Below are positions 15,935-23,178 of a stretch of 64,000 nt of DNA, piece after piece. The stretch is taken from assembly GCA_963668585.1 (NCBI GenBank), contig OY764869.1, positions 496,001-560,000 on the forward strand. Reading direction: 5' to 3'. The position numbers were made by a program, and so were the translations under genes. The notes under the pieces were generated by a model. The model was not told the origin of the DNA. It made no database searches and saw only the letters and a program-made list of their open reading frames with translations. This DNA comes from Bin87 sp963668585 (GTDB lineage Bacteria; Chloroflexota; Dehalococcoidia; Lucifugimonadales; UBA3495). Every line of letters starts with the position of its first letter. Positions within the stretch are counted from its first letter, which is position 1.

Positions 15935-17149
15935 ATGTCAACCAGAACCCAGGAAACCAAAAACATGAAACTCATTTCCCACGTCGATCTGAAAGGGCAT
16001 AACAACATCGGCGAGGGGGTGGACCTGCACCAGACGGCCAGCGGCCGGCGCATCCTCTACATGGCCCACGAGAGCGCCCCCAAGGATTTCACCAGCGTTG
16101 ACGTCACCGACCTGGCCAACCCCAGCGTGGTGACCCAGACCGACCTGGACTACAACCACCTGCGGTCCAACTCCCTGTCCATTGTCGGCGACACGATGCT
16201 GGTGGCCTACCAGTCGCAGCAGCACGGCCAGCCGGGCACCGGCATGGGCGTGTACGACATCAGCGATCCTGAATCAACCAAGCGCATCGCCACCTACGAC
16301 GCCCAGGGGCCGGGTTCGCGCGGCTGCCATTGCCTGTGGTGGGTTGACGGCGACTATGCGCACCTGGCAACGGGGACGCCTGATTCCAGGCCCACGGATC
16401 TCAAGGACGACCAGTTCTACGTGGTCATGGACTTGAAGGATCCCGCCAACCCGCGCGAGGCCGGCCGCTGGTGGCTGCCGGGGACGCAGGAAGGCGACGA
16501 CGCGCCGCCGCCGGCGCGGCATCCCCAGTTGGACGTGGGGCACAGCGTCCACAACACCAACGTTTACCCCAACCGACCCGACCGGGCCTACTGCGGGTGG
16601 AAGGACTCCGGCGTCATCACCTTGGACATCTCCGACGTGTCCCGCCCGTCGATGGTTGCCCAACTGAATTACGCGCCGCCCTTCCCGGGGTTCACTCACA
16701 CCGTGCTGCCCCTGTTCAGCCGCGACCTGCTGGTGGTGACGCAGGAGGCAACCGCGCTGGGCGGAGCCGACTATCCCAAGCTGGTCTGGCTGATGGATAA
16801 CCGTCTGGAAACCAACCCGGTCATCATCAGCACGCTGCCCATGCAGGACACCGACGATTTCTTCAACCGTCCCGGCCGCTACGGCGCGCACAACATCCAT
16901 GAAAACCGCCCGGGCGAACTGTCCCTGCGATCCGACACGCTGGTGTACGCCACATTTTTCAACGCAGGCATCCGGGTGTTCGACACCACCAATCCCTTCC
17001 AGCCGCAGGAGGTCGCCTACTTCATACCCGAGATACCCGACGGAGCCGACGCCAACGGAATCAACGACGTGCACGTGGACGAAAACGGCATCATGTACGT
17101 GGTGGACCGATTGCATGGCGGCCTGTACATCCTGGAACTGAACATCTGA
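15935..17149 (+). CDS. LVIVD repeat beta-propeller protein
   Basis: A 404-aa protein with GGAGGAGG upstream of the ATG at 15935. Successive blades carry the LVIVD signature in variant form: SVDVTDLANPSVV, GVYDISDPESTKR, VVMDLKDPANPRE, ITLDISDVSRPSM, RVFDTTNPFQPQE and YVVDRLHGGLYILEL. No signal peptide is visible, so it should be cytoplasmic. Such propellers bind ligands or partners and have no common reaction. A DAO-type oxidase follows 69 bp later, probably in the same operon. Confidence 0.85.
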   Translation: MSTRTQETKNMKLISHVDLKGHNNIGEGVDLHQTASGRRILYMAHESAPKDFTSVDVTDLANPSVVTQTDLDYNHLRSNSLSIVGDTMLVAYQSQQHGQPGTGMGVYDISDPESTKRIATYDAQGPGSRGCHCLWWVDGDYAHLATGTPDSRPTDLKDDQFYVVMDLKDPANPREAGRWWLPGTQEGDDAPPPARHPQLDVGHSVHNTNVYPNRPDRAYCGWKDSGVITLDISDVSRPSMVAQLNYAPPFPGFTHTVLPLFSRDLLVVTQEATALGGADYPKLVWLMDNRLETNPVIISTLPMQDTDDFFNRPGRYGAHNIHENRPGELSLRSDTLVYATFFNAGIRVFDTTNPFQPQEVAYFIPEIPDGADANGINDVHVDENGIMYVVDRLHGGLYILELNI

Positions 17150-17218
17150 GCATCATTGTGACACGCCTGCCGGCCACCATAATAATAATCCCGCAGATTC
17201 CCACAGGAGGACAGAGGT

Positions 17219-18412
17219 TTGCCTGAAACTGCTGACGTAGTTGTGATTGGCGCCGGCGTGGTCGGTTGCTCCGTCGCCTACTATCTGGCCCGGGAGGGCG
17301 TCAACGTGACCCTCGTGGAGCGGGAGGCCATCGGCAGCGGCGCGTCCGCGCACGCCACCGGTTCCCTGAGCCTGCTGGGCGCGGAGTTCTCGCCCGGCGC
17401 GTCGTTCGACATTGCCCGGGCCTCCTACCACGAGTTTCCCGAAATCGTACCTGAACTGGAAGCCGCCACCGGCATCGACCTGCTCTACCAGCGTCGCCCG
17501 TCGCTCCGGTTGGCCCTGGACGACGAGGAGGTCGATCTGATCAAAGGCCTGATGGTCTGGCAGCAACCTCACGTCAAGATGCACTGGATTGACGCGGCGG
17601 AAGTCCAGGCCATTGAACCGCGCCTCTCACCGTCAATCCTCGGCGCAATGTACGAGGACGAATCCGCCCAACTGGACAGCTACCGCCTCAACCTGGCGCT
17701 GGCGCGTGGCGCGGAACTCAAGGGCGCGAACGTCCTGTATCGGGAGGTGACCGGTCTCATCAGCCAGGGCCGCACGATTTCCGGCGTAACGACCGCCTCC
17801 GGGGATATACGCTGCGGCGCGGTGGTGGTGGCCGCCGGCACCTGGAGTCGGGCGTTCACTCCGTGGCTGGGCTTCCCGGTTCCGGTCCGCCCCATGAAGG
17901 GGGAGCGCCTGTTGCTCAACTACCCCGGCGAACCCCTGCCCGTATTGATCAGTTCCCCAAAACGTGGGCACATGATCAGCCGCCTCGACGGCCAAACCAG
18001 CGTCGGCAGCACCGGTGGTCGCGACTACGACGAGAAAGAACTCTTCTGGGGAGAGGAGTTTGACCGCCAGCCCACGGAAACTGCCCGGCTGGAACTCCTG
18101 CAGCGCGCCATCGACGTGCTGCCCGACTTGGAGCGCGCCGAGTTGGTCCAGCAGTTGGCCGGTTCACGCCCCCTGAGTCCCGACAGCAAACCCATCATCG
18201 GCCCGGTTCCCGGATGGGATGGCGTCCTGCTGGCGACAGGGCACACCACCAAGGGCATCCACCTGGGGCCCATCACCGGGCGCATCATCGCCGACTACGT
18301 CTGCCGTGGAGCAACCGGAGTCGTCGCGGACATGAGCGAACTGCTGCCCGACCGCTTCGCAGATTTCGCCGATGCCGACTTCCTCACCGCTGCCCGGTCG
18401 GTGGACGAATAG
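17219..18412 (+). CDS. FAD-dependent oxidoreductase, DAO family
   Basis: A 397-aa protein with a TTG start, supported by AGGAGG 8 nt upstream and by the immediate Rossmann motif VVVIGAGVVGCSVAYYLA. The family features are VEREAIGSGASAHATG, the AGTWSR ADP-pyrophosphate strand and the C-terminal GHTTKGIHLGPITGR FAD loop. It would oxidise an amine or amino acid such as glycine or sarcosine, giving imine and H2O2. It is downstream of the LVIVD propeller and 4 bp from the convergent allantoinase-like gene. Confidence 0.88.
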   Translation: MPETADVVVIGAGVVGCSVAYYLAREGVNVTLVEREAIGSGASAHATGSLSLLGAEFSPGASFDIARASYHEFPEIVPELEAATGIDLLYQRRPSLRLALDDEEVDLIKGLMVWQQPHVKMHWIDAAEVQAIEPRLSPSILGAMYEDESAQLDSYRLNLALARGAELKGANVLYREVTGLISQGRTISGVTTASGDIRCGAVVVAAGTWSRAFTPWLGFPVPVRPMKGERLLLNYPGEPLPVLISSPKRGHMISRLDGQTSVGSTGGRDYDEKELFWGEEFDRQPTETARLELLQRAIDVLPDLERAELVQQLAGSRPLSPDSKPIIGPVPGWDGVLLATGHTTKGIHLGPITGRIIADYVCRGATGVVADMSELLPDRFADFADADFLTAARSVDE

Positions 18413-18416
18413 CCCC

Positions 18417-19310
18417 CTACTGAGCCGGATAGTTGTCCAGCCACCACCGGGCGATGTCGATGCGGCGCGGCAGCCAGACGCCGGGCGTGCCTTTCACGTA
18501 TTCCAGGAACCGGCGCAGCGCTGCCGCCCGGGCCGGCTTGCCGATGATGCGGCAGTGCAGTCCCACCGACATCATCTTTGGGTGCGTCGCTCCTTCCCGG
18601 TAGAGGGTGTCGAAGCAGTTGCGCGCCGACTCGAAGAAGTCCATGGGCGTTGACAACTGGCCGCGCCAGAATCCGTAGTCGTTGACCTCAAGCGAGTAGG
18701 GCACCACCAGCCACGGGTTCCCGTGGACTCGGGTGTAGTAGGGCAGGTCATCATTGTAGGCGTTGCAGTCGTAAACGAAACCGCCTTCCTCCGCCACCAG
18801 TTCACGGGTGTTCACGCTGGGGCCGTAGCGTGTGTACCAGCCCAGCGGACGCTCGCCGCAGGAGCGGGTGATGGATGCCACCGCCTCGCTGATGGCCCGC
18901 CGTTCCTCCTCCCGGTCCATCTTGTAATACTCTTCCCAGCGGTTGCCATGGCCCATCACCTCGTGTCCCCGGCGCACAACCTCCAGACCCACCTCCGGGT
19001 TGCGCTCCAAAGCCAGGGCGCAGGCAAAGATGGTGGCGTCAACGTCATAATCGTCGAACAGATCAAGGATACGCCACACGCCAACCCGGCTGCCGTATTC
19101 GAAGAACGACTCATTCGCCAGATCGCGCTCGCCCCGGGCCACCGGCGACGGAGACTCGCCGACCGTTTCGCCGTGCGGGTCGCCGTCCAGGATGGAGTTT
19201 TCGGACCCCTCCTCGTAGTTGAGAACAAACGACACGGCGATCCGGGCGCCGTTGGGCCATTCAATCGCCGGCGGGTTCGGGCCGTAACCGATCAGGTCGC
19301 GTGTAGCCAT
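18417..19310 (-). CDS. puuE: PuuE-type allantoinase (cofactor-free, polysaccharide-deacetylase fold)
   Basis: A 297-aa protein with AAGGAG before the ATG. The start MATRDLIGYGPNPP followed by GARIAVSFVLNYEEGSE, FEYGSRVGVWRILDLFDDYDV, GHGNRWEEY, ERPLGWYTRYGPSVNTREL, DDLPYY and LHCRIIGKPAR is close to the known PuuE pattern. PuuE opens allantoin to allantoate without a metal cluster. No other ureide gene is visible nearby, so activity on a related cyclic ureide is also possible. It is followed upstream by SMP-30, perhaps one operon. Confidence 0.8.
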   Translation of the reverse strand: MATRDLIGYGPNPPAIEWPNGARIAVSFVLNYEEGSENSILDGDPHGETVGESPSPVARGERDLANESFFEYGSRVGVWRILDLFDDYDVDATIFACALALERNPEVGLEVVRRGHEVMGHGNRWEEYYKMDREEERRAISEAVASITRSCGERPLGWYTRYGPSVNTRELVAEEGGFVYDCNAYNDDLPYYTRVHGNPWLVVPYSLEVNDYGFWRGQLSTPMDFFESARNCFDTLYREGATHPKMMSVGLHCRIIGKPARAAALRRFLEYVKGTPGVWLPRRIDIARWWLDNYPAQ

Positions 19311-19361
19311 TGGATTGCTCCTTCCTTGGATACGCCGGGGGCGTCCAATCTGGACGGCCGG

Positions 19362-20267
19362 TCAGCCGCCGCGCCAGGGGTTGATGCCCGTGGTCTTCAT
19401 TCGCATCCGGTACACCGAACTGCGGGCGGTGAAGTACATGGTGCGGTAATCGTCGTCGCCCCACGCGCAGTTGGCGGGAATCTCGGGCAGCCGGATTATG
19501 CCGATCAGCGACCCGTCCGGCTCGAACACCCATACGCCCTCTGCGCCGGTGCAGTACACGCGGCCGTCGGTATCTACCTTCATTCCGTCGGGTACGCCGT
19601 CCTCCGCGGAGTGCATCTCGGCGAACATACGGCTGTTGCTCACCGACCCGTCGGGAGCCACATCGTAGGCCCGGATGTACTGGTGGGTGCAGACCTCGCC
19701 CCGTTCCTTCTCCGCCGCGCATTCGTCGCCGCGCCGCGTGTTGTCGGCGTACAGGATGCTCTCGTCGGGCGAGAACGCCAGGCCGTTGGGCGATTCCAGA
19801 TCGGTGATCACGGCGGACACCGTCCCGTCGGGCGCGATGCGGTGGATGCCGTGGAAGTCGATTTCCCGCTCCTCCGGCGGCAGGCGCAGGCCGGGGTTGG
19901 TGAAGTAGATGCTCCCGTCGGAGCGCACCACCACATCATTGGGTCGGTGCAGCCGTTTGCCCTCCCAACGGTCGGCGATCACGGTGATGGAGCCGTCGGG
20001 TTCCCAGCGGGTGATCTGCCGGTCGTCCCCGTCGCACATGATGATGCGGTTCTGCAGGTCGAAGGTCAGGCCGTTGGCGCCGCCACTGTTGTCCCTAATG
20101 ACCTCCGGCTCACCGCCGGGAACCAGGCGATAGATGACGTTGATGCGGTTGTTCACGAACAGCAGGTAGCCGTCCGGGTGCCACAGGGGCCCTTCGGTGA
20201 ACTCGAACCCGGTGGCCAGCCGTTCCGCCTCGTAAGATTCCACGATCTGATCCAGATTGTCTGCCAT
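19362..20267 (-). CDS. SMP-30/gluconolactonase-like protein
   Basis: A 301-aa beta-propeller, AGGAGG 5 nt before the ATG. The metal-site motifs are FTEGPLWHPDGYLLF (Glu ligand), LHRPNDVVVRSDGSIYFTNP (Asn), LESPNGLAFSPDE (Asn) and VPDGMKVDTDGRVY (Asp). The family hydrolyses sugar lactones or organophosphates with one divalent metal. It lies upstream of puuE on the same strand, 51 bp apart, so the two could act on consecutive ring-opening steps; that is inference. Confidence 0.88.
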   Translation of the reverse strand: MADNLDQIVESYEAERLATGFEFTEGPLWHPDGYLLFVNNRINVIYRLVPGGEPEVIRDNSGGANGLTFDLQNRIIMCDGDDRQITRWEPDGSITVIADRWEGKRLHRPNDVVVRSDGSIYFTNPGLRLPPEEREIDFHGIHRIAPDGTVSAVITDLESPNGLAFSPDESILYADNTRRGDECAAEKERGEVCTHQYIRAYDVAPDGSVSNSRMFAEMHSAEDGVPDGMKVDTDGRVYCTGAEGVWVFEPDGSLIGIIRLPEIPANCAWGDDDYRTMYFTARSSVYRMRMKTTGINPWRGG

Positions 20268-20388
20268 GGTGTCCTCCTGCCGTTGGTTGGTAGGATTGAC
20301 CTACTCTTGTAGCTGACTATATCAAGACTGTCTGCCCTGAGTATGCACAAAACACAATCACCCGGCGAACCGTTGCACCGGGCGTAAC

Positions 20389-20428
20389 GGGGTTGCTCCT
20401 GTCACTCCGAGTGATAGGAGCCAACCCC
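20389..20428. terminator. Long hairpin, likely terminator for the 20492 gene
   Basis: An imperfect ~19-bp stem (GGGGTTG-CTCCTGTCACTC paired with GAGTGATAGGAG-CCAACCCC, one bulge and one G-T) lies just beyond the 3' end of the minus-strand nuclease-like gene. No U-run follows on the minus strand. Confidence 0.45.
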
Positions 20429-20491
20429 CTTCCAAAAGTGAATTGTAGCTCTCGCCCAGATCTATCTTGGGCGGTTAAGCAGTGCGCCTGT

Positions 20492-20929
20492 TCAGGAACC
20501 CACCGCCTGCATACGGTGATCGCGAGGATGGCCTAGCAGGTCTGTCAACGTGCCCTCGATCTTTGAAATTGGGCACAAGAAAATGTTCTTGCCGTCGGCA
20601 TATCCCGAAACACCCGCGGGAACGTCGGCATATGCATCATCCGGGATGCAGAGAACCCCAGATGCTTTAAACGCTTCCGCATATTGCAGCACCTGCTCAA
20701 CTCCTCCAAACAATACACCTGTGTCCTTGATTTCCACTACGGCAGTATGGTCGCCATGTCTGACGAGCAGGTCCGGGCGAAGCGTGCGACCAAAACTAGC
20801 GGGGATCAAGTAGCCTCGCCGCGGGATGACCCAAGGCTTCACAGACGGTTTCATTTCCACTTCGAATCCCAGCTTCTTCGCGACCTCCAGGACCGAAGTC
20901 GCCATTTCATGCTCTGTCATCTGGGTCAT
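20492..20929 (-). CDS. Putative PD-(D/E)XK nuclease-like protein
   Basis: A 145-aa protein. The start at 20929 overlaps the stop of the upstream gene as ATGA, implying translational coupling; a longer form from 20965 is possible. RPDLLVRHGDHTAVVEIKD (51-69) gives D53, E66 and K68 in the spacing of a PD-(D/E)XK active site after a helical N terminus. No named family is recognised. The DNA is lower in GC than the flanking metabolic genes. With the membrane protein upstream it forms a two-gene unit. The D-LLV-G-V-EIK pattern recurs at 54910. Confidence 0.6.
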   Translation of the reverse strand: MTQMTEHEMATSVLEVAKKLGFEVEMKPSVKPWVIPRRGYLIPASFGRTLRPDLLVRHGDHTAVVEIKDTGVLFGGVEQVLQYAEAFKASGVLCIPDDAYADVPAGVSGYADGKNIFLCPISKIEGTLTDLLGHPRDHRMQAVGS

Positions 20930-21411
20930 GGCGATTTGCCTCCAAAGAAGAACGGCCAGATCCAATTGTTAATCGCTGCCCCGATAAGTCCACCCATTAT
21001 CAAAACGATCAAAAACCACAGGGCACCTTTAATATTATCGAGTTTCGCTTGTCGGGCAAGATAACCGTACAACGGGCTGGCTGGTTTATCAAGTACCGTT
21101 ACTAGGGCAATCGAGACGTGCGTGTTGAAAACTTCTTCCATCAATTTTAGCAAGCCGCACAGCACAGAAACGCAATGTAAGTGGCTCCGTCCCACAATGA
21201 GGACCACCCATTCAGCGGTGAAGAAGACACCCGCTTCCTGAAATTTAGTGTGGACGACATATTGATCTCCCCAAGCTACGCGCTGCAGTATTTTCCGTAC
21301 CCGCTCGATTGGCATCTGTTCAACGCTCTCGTGATCCAAGAGAGTTGCACGCATATCAGGGTTGAAGGCAACATGGCAATCTATTTTTAGTCTAAATTCT
21401 AGATGATTCAT
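20926..21411 (-). CDS. Hypothetical protein with C-terminal membrane segment
   Basis: A 161-aa protein; ATG at 21411 was chosen because GAGAG precedes it and upstream codons look non-coding (Trp/Cys/Arg-rich). The N-terminal ~110 residues are soluble and unrecognised. A strongly hydrophobic segment, about 130-155 (ALWFLIVLIMGGLIGAAI), ends near NNWIWPFFF, suggesting a C-terminal tail anchor. It is coupled by ATGA overlap to the nuclease-like gene. Base composition differs from neighbours, consistent with transfer. Function is unknown; a membrane-tethered partner of the nuclease-like protein is a guess. Confidence 0.55.
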   Translation of the reverse strand: MNHLEFRLKIDCHVAFNPDMRATLLDHESVEQMPIERVRKILQRVAWGDQYVVHTKFQEAGVFFTAEWVVLIVGRSHLHCVSVLCGLLKLMEEVFNTHVSIALVTVLDKPASPLYGYLARQAKLDNIKGALWFLIVLIMGGLIGAAINNWIWPFFFGGKSP

Positions 21412-21761
21412 GATTCCGCTCTCGATACCGCGACAGGGCCGTCGACCGCAACTGGTCCACCAAAAATGAGAGCAACCGATGGCGGAAGGTCGCAAAGATC
21501 AATCAAAGCCCTCGGACCGGCTCATTATAAACGTTTTATCAATATATGCGAAACCCGTACGATATCATTCAGACGATTGGCACCAATTATAATGGCAAAT
21601 GAAGTTAATTATTAGGCCGGGCTACCAGACATCGACCAAGGTACGTGTATTGTAGCGTCATTCCCGAGATAGACAGCACCGGCCGGTCGCATTTTGGCAC
21701 AACGCGGACTCCGCGGCCGTTCGCGGAGTCCCAAGCCCCCTCCTTTGCAAGAACGGTAGGG
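21412..21761. other. AT-rich intergenic region with terminator-like hairpin
   Basis: A gene-free stretch. The half near 21411 is AT-rich and holds TATAAT on the minus strand (21529-21524) with only a weak TTCGCA at the -35 distance, perhaps the promoter of the 21411 gene. The half near 21762 holds the hairpin listed separately. I see no further coding or RNA gene. Confidence 0.4.
21706..21731. terminator. Hairpin terminator downstream of LLM gene
   Basis: A perfect 10-bp stem GGACTCCGCG/CGCGGAGTCC with a 6-nt loop, 30 bp beyond the stop of the minus-strand LLM gene at 21762. No T-run follows. Confidence 0.5.
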
Positions 21762-22814
21762 CTAACCCCGGAACTTGGGCATCACTTCCTTGGCGAACAA
21801 CTCCATCGACCGCATCACCTTGGCGTGCTCCATGCTGCCGAAGGACATGCTCGCCCCGAAGTAATCGATGCCGTGTTCGTCGCGCAGTCGTTCGATGCGC
21901 CGCACGCAGTCGTCCGGCGTGCCGAAGTAAACCGTGCCCTCCAGTTCCGATTCGTAGCTGGCCGGCTCGGTGGGGCGGATGGTTCGCCAGTGGTCCAGGT
22001 CGACGTTGATCTCGTCGCCGCGGGTCAGCGTGCGCCGGTAGGTGGCCAGGTCGCGCACCCAGGTCAGCGACTCGCGGGGATATTCCCGCGCCGCCTTTTC
22101 ATCCTCGTCCAGGTACACGAACCGGAAGTAGGGCATATCCGCCACCGGCAGTTCCTTTCCGGCGGCCGCGCAGCGTTCCTCATACAGCGAAAACAGGCCC
22201 AGGTTATCGGCCTCTGGGGTGGAAAAACTGGTCAATATCGGCAGGTCTCGTTCTACGGCGACGTCCACGCTGGCCGGCGTACGCGACACCGCCATGTACA
22301 CCGGCGGATGGGGTTTCTGCACGGGCGAGGGAGCGATGGTCAGGTCTTTCACCTGGTAGAACTCGCCCTGGTAGGAGAAATCTTGCTGCGTCCAAAGCCC
22401 CAGGATGATGTCCAGCGCCTCCTGGGTGCGAACGTCCCGCGTGTCCATATCGATGTTGAAGTTGCCGTACTCGTAATCAGCCGAGCCGCGACCAACCCCG
22501 AAATCCAGCCGGCCGTGGCTCAGCACGTCCAGCATGGCGCTCTCCTCGGCGAGGAAAATGGGGTTGTAGAAGGGCAGGACGCTGACGCCGGCGCCGATGC
22601 GGATCTTCTTCGTCCGCGCCGCGATGTGGGTCAACAGCGGCATCAGCGACGGGCAGATCCCATACCGGCTGGAATGGTGCTCCGCGATCCAGATCGAATC
22701 GAACCCCAACTCCTCGGCATACTCGGCCTGCTCCACCATCTCGTCAAAAATGCGGCTCTGCGCACCAACCTCCGCCTCCGTCCAAGACCCCAGCAAAAAC
22801 AAAGCAAACTTCAT
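21762..22814 (-). CDS. LLM class flavin-dependent oxidoreductase
   Basis: A 350-aa protein starting MKFALFLLGSW; GGAG lies upstream at slightly long spacing (12 nt), and an in-frame TTG at 22835 would place the ribosome site inside the gene. The fold markers are AEELGFDSIWIAEHH, LPFYNPIFLAEESAMLDVLS, GRLDFGVGRGS and the tail FGTPDDCVRRIERL. It is a luciferase-like monooxygenase or dehydrogenase using FMN or F420. GC content is like the rest of the genome, so it separates two lower-GC islets rather than belonging to them. The substrate is unknown. Confidence 0.9.
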   Translation of the reverse strand: MKFALFLLGSWTEAEVGAQSRIFDEMVEQAEYAEELGFDSIWIAEHHSSRYGICPSLMPLLTHIAARTKKIRIGAGVSVLPFYNPIFLAEESAMLDVLSHGRLDFGVGRGSADYEYGNFNIDMDTRDVRTQEALDIILGLWTQQDFSYQGEFYQVKDLTIAPSPVQKPHPPVYMAVSRTPASVDVAVERDLPILTSFSTPEADNLGLFSLYEERCAAAGKELPVADMPYFRFVYLDEDEKAAREYPRESLTWVRDLATYRRTLTRGDEINVDLDHWRTIRPTEPASYESELEGTVYFGTPDDCVRRIERLRDEHGIDYFGASMSFGSMEHAKVMRSMELFAKEVMPKFRG

Positions 22815-22909
22815 GATGAACACCCGCTCCTTCAAACCTGCGATGGGACGGATTGTACAGATGTTAGGGACGGTGTGCTCGCCGACGCCGGCCTTAGGGC
22901 CTACTAATC

Positions 22910-22942
22910 GTAAGCGTGCGCTCGCCGACCCATTGCGCTTAC
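22910..22942. promoter_or_regulatory. Inverted repeat upstream of the 66-aa/ATPase operon
   Basis: GTAAGCG (22910-22916) and CGCTTAC (22936-22942) are 7-bp inverted copies, 36 bp before the ATG of the small gene. It could be a regulator site or a hairpin; TACAAT (22940-22945) overlaps its right arm as a possible -10 without a clear -35. Confidence 0.3.
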
Positions 22943-22977
22943 AATGGGGGTACAGTCACTCCCAGAGGAAACGGAAA

Positions 22978-23178
22978 ATGAGCGATGGAAATAGTAGCAA
23001 CGATGATCTAGTAACGGAAATCGTGAGATCCCTCCGCGGCAATCCTGAGGCAGACCAAGCTTTAATTGAGATTTTAGCTGAGCATATACTAAAAACCGAT
23101 CCGGTCGACACGGCAGTGGATGACGCGTTCAGTTCTATCGACAATTTAGCCCTTGAACGAGGTGAAACAAACACCTAA
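22978..23178 (+). CDS. Small acidic protein (66 aa) coupled to the Rad50-like ATPase
   Basis: Starts MSDGNSSNDDLVTEIV, with AGAGGAAACGG upstream. It is acidic and helical in character (LRGNPEADQALIEILAEHIL), with no cysteine, signal or membrane segment, and I recognise no family. Its TAA overlaps the ATG of the ATPase gene (TAATG), so the two are translationally coupled and probably function together. A longer frame reaching back to 22597 runs through the LLM gene in antisense and is rejected. It might be a regulatory or adaptor subunit. Confidence 0.65.
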   Translation: MSDGNSSNDDLVTEIVRSLRGNPEADQALIEILAEHILKTDPVDTAVDDAFSSIDNLALERGETNT

